Below, piece by piece: positions 25,608 through 35,654 of a DNA stretch of 64,000 nt; within the stretch, counting starts at the first letter, position 1; every line of letters starts with the position of its first letter. The translations under genes were made by a program, and so were the position numbers. The DNA is from DATFVA01 sp963771705 (GTDB lineage Bacteria > Bacteroidota > Ignavibacteria > Ignavibacteriales > Ignavibacteriaceae): positions 1 through 64,000 of the forward strand of contig CAVYUP010000002.1 of NCBI GenBank assembly GCA_963771705.1, in the 5' to 3' direction. The notes beneath the pieces were generated by a model. The model was not told where the DNA came from and made no database searches. It saw nothing but the letters and a program-made list of their open reading frames with translations.

Positions 25608-28600
25608 ATGAATACTATAACCTCAACAGACTATAAGTCGCTCTTCGACCTTAACCCGCTTCCGCTAATTATCTTTGATCCTGAAAGTTACCGGATCCTC
25701 GAGGTTAATGAAGCAGCGGTGAATCTTTACGGCTATTCACGTTCCGAACTACTTTCTTTTAAACTCTCCGATCTTTTTAACGATAGTTCGCTTAACGAGA
25801 TAAATTCTCCCGATAAGCTTAACGGCCATTCGCGTTTGTATCACCGCAAAAAGGACGGAACAAGATTTCCCCTTACCGTAAAGACGAGGGATATCACTTT
25901 TAATAATAAACCTGCACGGCTTGAAACTGTTATCCCGGCTGCCCCGGAACCATCCGCCGATTATCTTCGCCTTCTTTTTACCTCAATTATTGAGTCCTCA
26001 GACGACGCGATCATCAGCAAGGACATGGATGGCATCATCCTCAGCTGGAATAAGGGCGCGGAGCGTATGTACGGCTATAAGGCGGAGGAGGTGATAGGCA
26101 GGAATATAAATATTATCGCTCCGCCTGATAAAAAGGATGAGATTAAAGAGATAATGAGAACTTTGGCCACGGGGGAGCGCTTCGATCATCATGAAACGAG
26201 AAGACAAACGAAGGATGGCAGGATTCTTTGGGTGTCTATTACTGTGTCCCCGCTGAAGGATATTTCGGGGAAGATTATAGGTGCTTCGGCTATTGCCAGG
26301 AATATTACAAAGACTAAAGAATCTTTGGCAAGGCTGCAGGAAAATGAGATTGTGTTTAAACATCTCATTGAAAATCTGTCTGAGGTCTTCTATGTAAGTA
26401 ATCCTTCGAAACCTGAGATTCTTTTTATGAGTAATGCTTACGAAGAGGTTTTCGGCGAGCCCGTGCAGAATATTTACCAGAATCCTATGGCGTATCTCGA
26501 TTATATTATTGAGGAGGACCGCGGCAAGGCTAAAAGGGCAATAGCCAGTCAGCGGAGGGGGATTCCCACCGACTATACTTACAGAATAATCAGACCTGAC
26601 GGAAAGCTTAAATATCTCCGTGAACGCGCTTTTCCTGTTAAGGATGAGTCCGGCCGGGTTACCAGGGTGATTGGTATCGCCGATGATATAACAGAAAGAA
26701 TTGAAACGGAAGGTGAACTCAGACGGAATGAGTACCGTTATAGGAGCATCTTTGAATCGACAGCAGTATCATTATGGGAGGCCGATGATTCTCTAATGGT
26801 GGAAATGCTTAATGAGCTTAAAGCCGCCGGCGTACAGAATTTCAGGAAATATTTTAACGAGCACCCTGAATTTGTTTCTGCCTGCTATAACAGAATGCGG
26901 CTGATCGACGCGAACCCGCGCTCGGTACTGATGTTTAAAGCGGCCAGTAAAAAGCATCTTCTTCAGAATATCGGTGATATTTTAACAGATGATTTTAAGG
27001 AAAAATTCATCGAACTCCTGCTCGTTCGTGCTAACGGCGGAAAGCATTATGAAACTGAATACGAACTTAGAACTTTTACGGGTGAACCGATCTTTCTTTA
27101 TTCTATTTCAAATTTTCCGGATGAGAATTCCCCCTACCCTTACACGATAGCCAGCATTGTGGATATTACCGAGCGGAAGTATACTGAACGCGCGCTCTCA
27201 GAAAGTGAGCAGCGTTTCAGGGTAATGGCCGATACTGCACCTGTGATGATATGGACAGCCGGAGCGGATCGTCAGTTTTATTACTTCAATAAGCCTTGGC
27301 TCGATTTCAGAGGCAGGACAATCGAACAGGAAGTTGGAGAAGGCTGGCTGGAGGGTATTCATCCAATCGACCAGCGGGCTTTCATAAATGCTTTTAATAA
27401 CGCGTTCGACAGGAAAGATGATTTCCATTTTGAGTTCCGCCTGATGAGAGGGGACGGCAGGGAAAGATGGCTGATGACGCACGGAGTGCCTCGCTACTCT
27501 CTTGATGGCGTGTTCCAGGGTTATATCGGCTCCGCTGTTGATATTTCTGAACGAAAAGAGGATGAGGTTGAACTTTCAAGGGTGCTTGCAAATGAGCAGA
27601 GAGCTCTTATGCAGGCTGAATTGGTTCAGGCAAAGCTTAAGTACCTTGCGGAGGCAAGTTATATTCTGAATTCTTCTCTTGATTATAGCGAAACTATCGG
27701 GTCGCTGGCGCAGCTGCTTACACCGGCAGTGTGCGACTGGTTTGCGGTTGATCTTAAAAAAGGGGATAAGATAGAACGGTTGCTTGTATATCATAATGAC
27801 CCTGAAAAGGTGCGGTTTGCTGAAGAGCTTCAGAATAAGTATCCTCCTAAAATGGATGAGCCCACCGGAGTGCCTAATGTTCTCAGAACCGGAAGGTCTG
27901 AACTTTATTCTGAACTCAGCGATGAATTTCTGCGCAGGACGATTAAGGATAAAGAGCTTTACATGATATTTAAAAAGCTCGGGATAAGATCGATAATGCT
28001 CGTCCCGCTGGAGGTGCGTGGAAAGGTGCTGGGTGTGCTCACGCTCTGTACGGCGGAATCGCGTAAGAATTATGATGAGGATGATCTCAGATTCGCGGAG
28101 GATATTGCGATCCGCGCCGCTATGGCGATTGATAATGCTTCGCTGTTCAGCCAGATAGGCGAGCTGAATAAAAATCTGGAACAGACAATAAAACTTCAGC
28201 AGCAGGAGATAAGGTACCGGAAAAAGATTGAACGTGACCTGAGGGAGTCGGAGGAAAGGTTCAGGTTGATAACTGAAAATTCAAGTGATTTTATATCGTT
28301 GCTGGATGAGCATGATATATTCATTTATGCTAATCCGTCACTTATTAGAGAACTGGGGTATGCGGAGAATGAACTGATAGGGAAAATTAGTCCTAACAAC
28401 CTTGTATATGAAGAGGACCTCAGTCTTCTTGATGATTATGTCCGCCAGCGTGTAATAGAGATTCGCTATCGGAAGCGTGACGGCGGTTTTGTGTGGGTTG
28501 AGAGCAGCAGCCTTAAGGTTAACTACCACGGCAAAGTTGTCACGGTGAGGATATCGCGTGATATTACGGAGAGGAAGAGAATTGAAGTGGAACGCGTCAG

Positions 28601-29666
28601 GCTTTATAGTCAGCTCGAAATGCAGCGCATACGCATCGATAATCTTATTGCGAATGTTCCGGGAGTTGTTTGGGAGACCTACGGTTTGCCTGGTTCGCCT
28701 GAATATCGGCTCTCGTTTATAAGCAGGTATGTTGAGAAACTTCTTGGCTATTCGATAGAGGAGTGGAAGGGCAGCCCTGAATTCTGGAAAGAAATTATGC
28801 ACCCTGATGATATTGAGGAGGTTACGGAAAACGCACAGCTTCAGTACAGAGAGAACAGACCGATGACGGACAGATACAGATGGATTGCGAAGGACGGATC
28901 GGTTCTCTGGATTGAGTCTCAGTCGAACTGCATCTGTGATTCTGACGGACAGGTAATCGGACTCCGCGGTGTAAATATCGATATCACAGAACAGATAAAG
29001 TTTGAACAGCAGCTGAGCGCCTCGCTGAAGGAGAAGGAGATACTGCTGAAGGAGATACACCACAGGGTGAAGAATAATATGCAGGTGATATCGAGTCTGC
29101 TTAGCTTGCAGGCCAAGACAATAAGCGACAGGCGTACTCAGGAAATTTTCGATGACAGCAGGAACCGGATTAGGTCTATGGCCCTGATACACGAGAAGCT
29201 TTACCAGTCGAAGGACCTCTTCAATATCGATTTCAATACCTACGTAAATGACTTGCTTGATAATCTGGTGATATCGTACGGATTGAAGGATAAGGATATT
29301 CAGACAAAGGTTGACATAAGAGATATTTCTTTCGATATAAATAGTGCTATTTCGCTGGGACTGGTTATAAATGAGCTGGCTTCAAACGCATACAAGCATG
29401 CTTTTAAAGGAAGGGACAGCGGCGAGATCTGCGTATGTATAAAGCAGGATCCCTCGACTGCCGATGATGAGCAGCCGTCCCGCCGACGCAGCTATGAATT
29501 GATTGTAGAGGACAATGGTGTGGGGCTTCCGGAAGAGGGATTTAATAAGAACGACTCCCTCGGCCTCCAGCTGGTTGAAACTCTTATTGATCAGCTTGAC
29601 GGCACCTTCGAAATTAAATCCGACAACGGCACAATAGTAAAAGTAACCTTCTCCCTCGAAGACTGA
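25608..29666 (+). CDS. Giant soluble sensor histidine kinase, seven PAS and one GAF, HisKA_2 type
   Basis: About 1352 residues from ATG 25608 (an upstream TTG at 25533 adds 25 residues without family character). No membrane helix, so a cytoplasmic sensor. Four PAS units come first (for example I-L-S-W-N-K-G-A-E-R-M-Y-G-Y near residue 150). A fifth PAS is followed by a GAF domain (about residues 690-850). Then come two more PAS units (second ending N-I-D-I-T-E-Q-I-K). The kinase core starts L-L-K-E-I-H-H-R-V-K-N-N-M-Q-V, the HisKA_2 phospho-acceptor box, and ends in a HATPase with N-E-L-A-S-N-A-Y-K-H-A and D-N-G-V-G-L-P. No receiver is fused and no regulator follows directly, so the partner is unknown; the receivers in the next 15 kb are candidates. 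Confidence 0.9.
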   Translation: MNTITSTDYKSLFDLNPLPLIIFDPESYRILEVNEAAVNLYGYSRSELLSFKLSDLFNDSSLNEINSPDKLNGHSRLYHRKKDGTRFPLTVKTRDITFNNKPARLETVIPAAPEPSADYLRLLFTSIIESSDDAIISKDMDGIILSWNKGAERMYGYKAEEVIGRNINIIAPPDKKDEIKEIMRTLATGERFDHHETRRQTKDGRILWVSITVSPLKDISGKIIGASAIARNITKTKESLARLQENEIVFKHLIENLSEVFYVSNPSKPEILFMSNAYEEVFGEPVQNIYQNPMAYLDYIIEEDRGKAKRAIASQRRGIPTDYTYRIIRPDGKLKYLRERAFPVKDESGRVTRVIGIADDITERIETEGELRRNEYRYRSIFESTAVSLWEADDSLMVEMLNELKAAGVQNFRKYFNEHPEFVSACYNRMRLIDANPRSVLMFKAASKKHLLQNIGDILTDDFKEKFIELLLVRANGGKHYETEYELRTFTGEPIFLYSISNFPDENSPYPYTIASIVDITERKYTERALSESEQRFRVMADTAPVMIWTAGADRQFYYFNKPWLDFRGRTIEQEVGEGWLEGIHPIDQRAFINAFNNAFDRKDDFHFEFRLMRGDGRERWLMTHGVPRYSLDGVFQGYIGSAVDISERKEDEVELSRVLANEQRALMQAELVQAKLKYLAEASYILNSSLDYSETIGSLAQLLTPAVCDWFAVDLKKGDKIERLLVYHNDPEKVRFAEELQNKYPPKMDEPTGVPNVLRTGRSELYSELSDEFLRRTIKDKELYMIFKKLGIRSIMLVPLEVRGKVLGVLTLCTAESRKNYDEDDLRFAEDIAIRAAMAIDNASLFSQIGELNKNLEQTIKLQQQEIRYRKKIERDLRESEERFRLITENSSDFISLLDEHDIFIYANPSLIRELGYAENELIGKISPNNLVYEEDLSLLDDYVRQRVIEIRYRKRDGGFVWVESSSLKVNYHGKVVTVRISRDITERKRIEVERVRLYSQLEMQRIRIDNLIANVPGVVWETYGLPGSPEYRLSFISRYVEKLLGYSIEEWKGSPEFWKEIMHPDDIEEVTENAQLQYRENRPMTDRYRWIAKDGSVLWIESQSNCICDSDGQVIGLRGVNIDITEQIKFEQQLSASLKEKEILLKEIHHRVKNNMQVISSLLSLQAKTISDRRTQEIFDDSRNRIRSMALIHEKLYQSKDLFNIDFNTYVNDLLDNLVISYGLKDKDIQTKVDIRDISFDINSAISLGLVINELASNAYKHAFKGRDSGEICVCIKQDPSTADDEQPSRRRSYELIVEDNGVGLPEEGFNKNDSLGLQLVETLIDQLDGTFEIKSDNGTIVKVTFSLED

Positions 29667-29760
29667 TCATGATATTCAACCTGGAAATTGTGCCGGGAAT
29701 TTGTAGTTACTTTAAATTTCCTATTTCTTTTGGCCCTTATTCTGTGCACTCGCATTATTC

Positions 29761-30042
29761 TTACCACTCTTTTCCTATTGCACTTAAAACCTTGTTTTCT
29801 AAGTCCATTACCTCTTTCCTTAATTTTCTCATCTCTTCTTCCTCTGGCTTTAATCGTCCGTTTCCTGGAAATGAATTCTTGGGATCTTCCCTGTATTGTT
29901 TCAGCCGCCTATATAGTACATTTTCATTTATTCCCAACCCCTTTGCTGCCTCGCTGGCTCTCCGACCCCCTTCTATGACTAATTTTACTGAATCTCGTTT
30001 AAATTCAGCACTTTAAATTCTACGTCTTTTCCCTAGTTCCAT
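29761..30042 (-). pseudogene. IS3-family OrfA transposase relic
   Basis: From ATG at 30042 the minus strand reads M-E-L-G-K-R-R-R-I, a stop, then S-A-E-F-K-R-D-S-V-K-L-V-I-E-G-G and a helix-turn-helix (A-S-E-A-A-K-G-L-G-I-N-E-N-V-L-Y-R-R-L). It continues with the coiled-coil E-E-E-E-M-R-K-L-R-K-E-V-M and ends G-K-E-W at 29761. This is the OrfA layout of IS3 elements. An in-frame stop lies after nine codons, the usual C-terminal phrase is changed, and no orfB follows, so the element is dead. No clear terminal inverted repeats were found. Confidence 0.75.
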
Positions 30043-30073
30043 ATTAATTCTCCTCTTATTTACTTTCTCCTTT

Positions 30074-30527
30074 CGTGAACCCAGCGAAGCAATCCCTCTC
30101 CTTACCCAATATGCCCTAAACCCCATGCCTTTGTCCTCTACCCCGGGCCCCTTTCCCTCTACCAGCAGCCCCAGCCTCTGCCCCGGGCTATCTGCACCCG
30201 GCCCCATACCCCTGGCTCTCTATTCCTTACTTTTTCCTTTTCCCTTGCTTCCCCCCTTTATTTCCCCGGTCTTTAGCCCGGGGATCCGGCAATTTCCTTT
30301 TCCTTAATTTTCCTTTACTAGCATTATCGTCTGTTTTAATCAACGGATACCTGTTTCCCCCCACCAGTCATCGTGAACCCAGCGAAGCAATCCCTCTCCT
30401 TACCCAATATGCCCTAAGCCCCATGCCTTTGTCCTCTACCCCGGGCCCCTTTCCCTCTACCAGCAGCCCCAGCCTCTGCCCCGGGCCATCTGCACCCGGC
30501 CCCATACCCTTGGCCCTCTATTCCTTA
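30074..30527. repeat. Duplicated 155-bp intergenic block
   Basis: A block starting CGTGAACCCAGCGAAGCAAT at 30074 recurs at 30372 and stays nearly identical for about 155 bp (both contain CTCTACCCCGGGCCCCTTTC and GCCCCAGCCTCTGCCCCGGG), with only scattered substitutions. The copies are direct and 298 bp apart. The start of each block is a unit of the repeat family seen at 18.5 and 25.3 kb. Confidence 0.9.
30264..30283. repeat. Palindromic CCCCGGGCTTTAGCCCGGGG-type repeat, copy 3
   Basis: CCCCGGTCTTTAGCCCGGGG, followed by ATCC as in the 6.9-kb copy. Lies between the two 155-bp repeat copies. Confidence 0.7.
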
Positions 30528-30630
30528 TGCCTTTTTCTTTTTTACTTTTTCCTTGACCCCCCTTTATCCTTGATTTCCCTCCCTCCCAATCCTTAAATTA
30601 CCTCATTAAATAAATATCCATAACTACACT

Positions 30631-33600
30631 ATGAATACCGATCAAATACAACGATTAATCGATGTTAACCCCGATCCCGTCCTTATCGCGGCTCGTATTT
30701 CAGGCCGGATCCACTTCATTAACAAAGCCGCGGAGAAGCTAAATATTCCTGCTCCCCTTACCAGCCGTCAGCAGTCGGATGCTCCCATCTTCCCGGATGG
30801 CGACGGCGCATTCCTTAGTCTTTTCGATCTTATCACCCCGCAGGAAAAGGAAAAACTCTCGTCCTTTCTCAGCGCCTCATCAGGATCAGCCAATTTCTAT
30901 TTCAGGATGGACAACAGTACTTCCGTTCCTCATAAACTTTGTGCGGATGAATTTGACGACGATAAGTTAATAATAAGCTTCAGAGCCGACGATTCCTTTT
31001 CCTCTTACGAATTCGGATCAAGACTCTTCGACAATCTTAATGACGCTGTTATAGTGACAAATCCTTCTTTTGAAATTACAGCCTATAATAAGACAGCAGA
31101 AAGGATCTATGGATGGACAAAAAGCGAGGCGGTCGGTCAGCATATAAGTCAGCTTCTTAAGACTGAAATGACCGACGCGGAATTGAAAAATTTCTACTAT
31201 GTTATGTCGGTTGACGGTTCGGTTAAATGGACCGCAACGAGAAGAAATAAAAATGGAGAGCCGGTTTTTACTGAGGTGACTACTTTTTCCACCCGCGATG
31301 AAAGAGGCAGGTTGACTGGCTACGTTTCTGTTAATAAGGACATTACTTCATCCCTTATGACTCAGGAAAAGCTGAAGCGAAGCGAGGAGAGATACAGGAA
31401 TATTTTCGACGAAAACTCCATGCCGATTATAATTTATGATGAAAGTGACTATTCCATTCTCCGTGTTAATAAGGCCGCTGTAAGTAAATATGAGTATAGC
31501 GCTGAGGAATTCTGCATGCTTAAGCTTCCCGCTCTCGTCCCGCCCGACCAGAGGTTCATCTTTATAAATGTCACTGAACAGGCCAAGCTGGAAAAGAGGA
31601 GTGCCGAGTTTGAGACAATAAGCAGATCGGGAAAACGGATTTATATTTCCTACACATCAACCCGCGTGAAGTATAAGGATTATGATGCGAGGTTGGTTGT
31701 AATAAACGATATAACGGAAAAACACAGAGCGGAAGAGAAGCTTCAGGAATCGTCTTCTAAACTCGACCGCATCGTAAATAATCTTCCTATGGTTCTGCTG
31801 GAGCTCGACAGCGGTGGAAAGTTCGTGCTGCAGGAGGGGAGGGCCCTTACGGAGGCGGGATTTCAGCCCGGACAGTTGGTTGGAAGTTCGTTCCACGATT
31901 TGCTTGGGTCGGTTAAGGTTACTCAGAACAACGGTGAGGTTATCGATGCCATGGAAGCGTTTAACCGCGTGATGAAAGGTTATTTGGTTGCGGGTCAAAC
32001 AAATATTGCCGGGAGGTATTTCGATAACTATTTTGTGCCGGTAAGAAGGGGCGATGATAAACCGTCGGGACTGCTGGGGATATGTCTTGATATTACTGAA
32101 AGAGTGAACCTTGAAAAGTCATACCTTAACACAGAACAGCGCTTTCGTCTTATAGCTGAGAATACAAGCGAACTGATATCTATGGTCTCGGAAGGCCGCT
32201 ATGTATATATCAGTCCTTCTTACGAAAAGCTTTTCGGATACACTATGGAAGAGATCAGGCAGATGGGTCCCCTGGCTCTGGTTCATCGCGATGATCTTCC
32301 CCTGCTTAACCGCTGGCAGACGAAGGGGATGGTTGAATTCAGGGTGAGGAATAAAAGTGGTGATTATCTTCAGGTTGAGGGGGAGAGCTTCAAAATTTTA
32401 GGCGAACCTGAAATTACGGTCGGTATTGCGCGCGATATAACAAAGCGTAAAGCTGCTGAGGAAGCCCTGAAGGACAGCGAGGAGAGATACCGTATGCTGT
32501 TTGAAAGAAACCCCCTGCCTCTGTTTGTCTATGATGAGGAGACATTCAGATTCCTTGCTGTCAATGAATCGGCGGTTGAACATTATGGTTATTCCAAAGA
32601 TGAATTTATGAGTATGACAATTATGGATATTCGCCCCACCGAGGATATTCCGGTGCTGAAGGAAGTGTTAAGGACACAGAAGAAAGGGATGAAGCGCTTC
32701 GGGGTGTGGAGGCATATTCTGAAAAACGGGGTTATAATAAATGTGGATGTTACTACTCATGCTATTACGTTTAATGGGAGACCTGCAAGGCTTACTCTGG
32801 CTGATGATGTTACGGCTGAAGTAAAGGCTGCGCATGCGTTGAAAGACAGTGAAGAAAAGTACCGCAGGATAGTGGAGAATGCTAACGAAGGGATACTTCT
32901 TATCGACACAGAGGGAATTGTTACTTTTGTGAATAATAAGCTTGCCGAGATTGTCGGATATAGTCGTGAGGAGATAGAGCAAAGACCGGTAACTGATTTC
33001 GTTTTTGAAGAAGATCAGTCAGGTGCTGAAAGGTATATTCGGGAAAATTCTGAGGGCTCCAGGACTTCATTTGAGTTCAGGTTGAAGCATAAGAATGGAT
33101 CGGAAAGACGGTTGAAGGTGAATGCCGTTCCTGTTTTTGATGAGCAGAGTGTTTACGCGGGGGGACTTGCGCTGATAACTGATATTACTGAGCAGAGAAA
33201 GGCTGAGGCAGAATACCAGCGCCTTAATGAGATGCTTCGCTCGCTGATAAATTATTCACCGCTTAGTGTAGTTATTCTCGACGGCAGCGGAAATACGGAA
33301 TTGTGGAACCCCGCCAGTGAAAGGATGTTCGGGTGGAGTAGTAGTGAGGTGCTGGGCAGACCGCTTCCCTTTGTGCCTCAGGAAAAAATGGAGGAGCACC
33401 TTTCGCTGAGAAATACAGTTATGAAGGGGGAGAGTTTCACCGGCAGGGAGGTTGTACGCCAGAGAAAAAATGGTAAGAAAATAAATGTAAGTATTGCGGC
33501 AGCTCCGTTGTTAGATTCAAACCATTCTCCTATAGGAATTTCGTCTTTCCTTGAGGATATATCCGAAAAAAAGAAATCGGAGAAGGAAAGGGAGAAACTC

Positions 33601-34284
33601 TTTAAGCAGATAACTGCGGCCCGTAACCGGCTGAAGGTGCTCTCCTCGAAGCTGATTAGCGTGCAGGAGAGTGAGAAACGCAGTATTTCCCGGGAATTAC
33701 ACGATGAGATTGGTCAGATGCTTACAGCAGTAAAAATCGACCTTCAGAGGATCAGGGACGGGAACCATCTGGATGAAGTGATAGAGCTTGCGGATGACTG
33801 CACTAGCCTGGTGGAAAACACGATTTCGGTAGTGAGAAATCTTTCTCTGGAACTTAGGCCGGCCATAATTGATGACCTTGGACTCGCGGCTTCGTTACGC
33901 TGGTACCTTGATAAATTCCAGCAGAGAACAGGAATTAAGGTGAATACTGCGTTTAAGAAGATTTCAAATGTTCTGCCTCCTGAATGCGCTATTACTCTTT
34001 TTAGAATATCCCAGGAGGCCCTTACGAATATTGCAAAACACGCCGAAGCTGGTTATGTTTGGGTATCATTAAATGAAACTAAAAGTTCCTTAGTTCTTAC
34101 TATTGAGGATGACGGAAAAGGTTTCGATACTCAAAAAGCATTAAGGCTGGCTGCCCGGGGTAAGAGTCTGGGACTAATAAGTATGCAGGAAAGAGCCGAA
34201 CTCCTCGGTGGGAAGTTCAGTATAAAATCAAAAAAAGGTTCCGGAACCATTATTATGGCAAGCTGCCGGATAAAAAATGAATAA
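30631..34284 (+). CDS. Giant soluble sensor histidine kinase, eight PAS, NarX-type HisKA_3
   Basis: A 1217-residue cytoplasmic kinase. By sequence rhythm there are eight PAS units in a row (for example A-Y-N-K-T-A-E-R-I-Y-G-W near residue 150, V-N-E-S-A-V-E-H-Y-G-Y near 645 and F-V-N-N-K-L-A-E-I-V-G-Y near 770), most closed by a D-I-T-E-type phrase. The core has S-R-E-L-H-D-E-I-G-Q-M-L near residue 1025, the HisKA_3 His box, and a HATPase ending with G-L-I-S-M-Q-E-R-A-E-L-L-G-G. HisKA_3 kinases pair with LuxR-type regulators, and exactly such a gene overlaps its stop by eight bases. Signal unknown; PAS multiplicity suggests several redox or ligand inputs. Confidence 0.93.
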   Translation: MNTDQIQRLIDVNPDPVLIAARISGRIHFINKAAEKLNIPAPLTSRQQSDAPIFPDGDGAFLSLFDLITPQEKEKLSSFLSASSGSANFYFRMDNSTSVPHKLCADEFDDDKLIISFRADDSFSSYEFGSRLFDNLNDAVIVTNPSFEITAYNKTAERIYGWTKSEAVGQHISQLLKTEMTDAELKNFYYVMSVDGSVKWTATRRNKNGEPVFTEVTTFSTRDERGRLTGYVSVNKDITSSLMTQEKLKRSEERYRNIFDENSMPIIIYDESDYSILRVNKAAVSKYEYSAEEFCMLKLPALVPPDQRFIFINVTEQAKLEKRSAEFETISRSGKRIYISYTSTRVKYKDYDARLVVINDITEKHRAEEKLQESSSKLDRIVNNLPMVLLELDSGGKFVLQEGRALTEAGFQPGQLVGSSFHDLLGSVKVTQNNGEVIDAMEAFNRVMKGYLVAGQTNIAGRYFDNYFVPVRRGDDKPSGLLGICLDITERVNLEKSYLNTEQRFRLIAENTSELISMVSEGRYVYISPSYEKLFGYTMEEIRQMGPLALVHRDDLPLLNRWQTKGMVEFRVRNKSGDYLQVEGESFKILGEPEITVGIARDITKRKAAEEALKDSEERYRMLFERNPLPLFVYDEETFRFLAVNESAVEHYGYSKDEFMSMTIMDIRPTEDIPVLKEVLRTQKKGMKRFGVWRHILKNGVIINVDVTTHAITFNGRPARLTLADDVTAEVKAAHALKDSEEKYRRIVENANEGILLIDTEGIVTFVNNKLAEIVGYSREEIEQRPVTDFVFEEDQSGAERYIRENSEGSRTSFEFRLKHKNGSERRLKVNAVPVFDEQSVYAGGLALITDITEQRKAEAEYQRLNEMLRSLINYSPLSVVILDGSGNTELWNPASERMFGWSSSEVLGRPLPFVPQEKMEEHLSLRNTVMKGESFTGREVVRQRKNGKKINVSIAAAPLLDSNHSPIGISSFLEDISEKKKSEKEREKLFKQITAARNRLKVLSSKLISVQESEKRSISRELHDEIGQMLTAVKIDLQRIRDGNHLDEVIELADDCTSLVENTISVVRNLSLELRPAIIDDLGLAASLRWYLDKFQQRTGIKVNTAFKKISNVLPPECAITLFRISQEALTNIAKHAEAGYVWVSLNETKSSLVLTIEDDGKGFDTQKALRLAARGKSLGLISMQERAELLGGKFSIKSKKGSGTIIMASCRIKNE

Positions 34285-34942
34285 ACCTATTAGGGTTATA
34301 TTAGCCGATGATCACAAACTCGTGCGGGCAGGAATAAAATCTCTTCTCGAAAATTCTGATGGGGTAGAGGTCGTTGGTGAGGCCGATAATGGTCGTGAAG
34401 CAATTAAGCTTACATCGGAACTGAAACCCGATATGGTTTTTCTGGATATAGCCATGCCCGAACTTAATGGATTACAGGCCGCCGGGATGATTAAGAAAGA
34501 CCATCCTGACGTTAAGGTGGTGATCCTCTCGATGTATCTTGATGAGGAGTACGTGATACAGGCACTAAAAGTAGGTGCCTCCGGATATCTGCTGAAGGAT
34601 TCAGCACCTGGCGAGCTTAAACTGGCTTTGGATACAATAGAGAGCGGAAAGGTGTATATTAGTCCAGCTATCCCGCGCGAAATGATTGACGAATACAGGG
34701 AGTATCTGAAGCGGGCCTCCTCCCCGGAAGAAGAATTCAGAAAGAAGGAGGAACTTACTACGCGCCAGAAAGAAGTGCTTCAGCTGATCGCTGAAGGGAA
34801 CGCAACAAGGGAAATTGCCGAAAAGCTTTTCATCAGCATCAAAACCGTCGAAACCCATCGCTCACAAATCATGAAGAAACTCGGAATAAATGACATCCCC
34901 GGCCTCGTAAGATACGCCATGAAAATAGGCCTCATCAAGTAA
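34277..34942 (+). CDS. NarL/FixJ-family response regulator
   Basis: A 221-residue regulator. The receiver has the acidic pair D11/D12, phospho-acceptor D57 in V-F-L-D-I-A-M-P-E, and the switch Lys in L-L-K-D-S-A near residue 107. A short linker leads to a LuxR helix-turn-helix (L-T-T-R-Q-K-E-V-L-Q-L-I-A-E-G then I-S-I-K-T-V-E-T-H-R-S-Q-I-M-K-K-L). It overlaps the end of the HisKA_3 kinase by eight bases, so it is the obvious partner. Targets cannot be read from the sequence. Confidence 0.95.
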   Translation: MNKPIRVILADDHKLVRAGIKSLLENSDGVEVVGEADNGREAIKLTSELKPDMVFLDIAMPELNGLQAAGMIKKDHPDVKVVILSMYLDEEYVIQALKVGASGYLLKDSAPGELKLALDTIESGKVYISPAIPREMIDEYREYLKRASSPEEEFRKKEELTTRQKEVLQLIAEGNATREIAEKLFISIKTVETHRSQIMKKLGINDIPGLVRYAMKIGLIK

Positions 34943-35078
34943 GAAAAGAAATTTGCCTTTTTGCTTTTGCCTTTTTACTTGAAAAATCAGGTTTTCCCTG
35001 ATTGCCCCCTTCTTCCTCAATCCTTAAGTTTTACATATAAATTTTGAACATTCATCGCAGGAGACTAAGGAGTTTCGG

Positions 35079-35459
35079 TTGCGGATTTTACTGGTTGATG
35101 ATAACGTAGATTTTCTGGAAACTCTTGCAAGGTATGTAAGGACTTTTCCCGGCGTTGAAATTGCCGGAAAAGCCGCCTCAGGTAATGAAGCTGTAAAATT
35201 GTGCGCTAAGCTTAAACCTGATCTGCTGCTGATGGATATAAAGATGCCCGGATTGAATGGCTTTGAAGCCGCCAGGATTATAAAATCCATGGACAATCCG
35301 CCGAGAATTCTGCTCTTATCTTTTAATGACCACCCCGAATACAAGCTTGAATCGGTCAACGCGGGGGCAGATGGTTATCTATCAAAATCTGAAATCAATT
35401 CGGGGCTGCTCCGGCAGATATCCTCTATATTCTCTATAAACTCCGGGGCGGCCTCATAA
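35079..35459 (+). CDS. Stand-alone receiver domain protein, TTG start
   Basis: A 126-residue receiver with D7/D8, phospho-acceptor D53 (L-L-L-M-D-I-K-M-P-G) and the Lys of Y-L-S-K-S-E near residue 107. No output domain. The start is the TTG at 35079: A-A-G-G-A-G stands six bases ahead, and M-R-I-L-L-V-D-D-N is the standard receiver beginning. It may relay phosphate or act through protein contacts for the unpartnered kinases on both sides. The preceding 136-bp gap has no clear terminator. Confidence 0.87.
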   Translation: MRILLVDDNVDFLETLARYVRTFPGVEIAGKAASGNEAVKLCAKLKPDLLLMDIKMPGLNGFEAARIIKSMDNPPRILLLSFNDHPEYKLESVNAGADGYLSKSEINSGLLRQISSIFSINSGAAS

Positions 35460-35654
35460 TAAAATATTTAAACGTCCCGTGTTCTTTAATACGGTGGATC
35501 ATCGAAAAAAAAGTGCCCTCTTCTTTTAGAAGATCCTGATCTTGCGGACAAAGAACCGGTGACGTTTTATTTTTTATAGATATCCTGTTCTATTAACTAA
35601 ATTCGCTTTAATATTAATTTTATTTTTACTATTGCCAGGTAAGCTTGATAATGC

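Larger units (their letters stand above)
29667..30630. other. 964-bp repeat-rich spacer between two giant kinases
   Basis: Holds a minus-strand IS3 orfA relic (29761-30042), two copies of a 155-bp repeat (30074-30228 and 30372-30527) and a palindromic CCCCGG repeat (30264-30283). The plus-strand open frames here lie opposite the transposase relic and are not genes. No terminator was recognised after the upstream kinase. Confidence 0.65.

Noticed and set aside
29669..30016. 115-residue plus-strand open frame after the first giant kinase
   Set aside because: The opposite strand reads as an IS3 OrfA; the plus-strand frame is its mirror.
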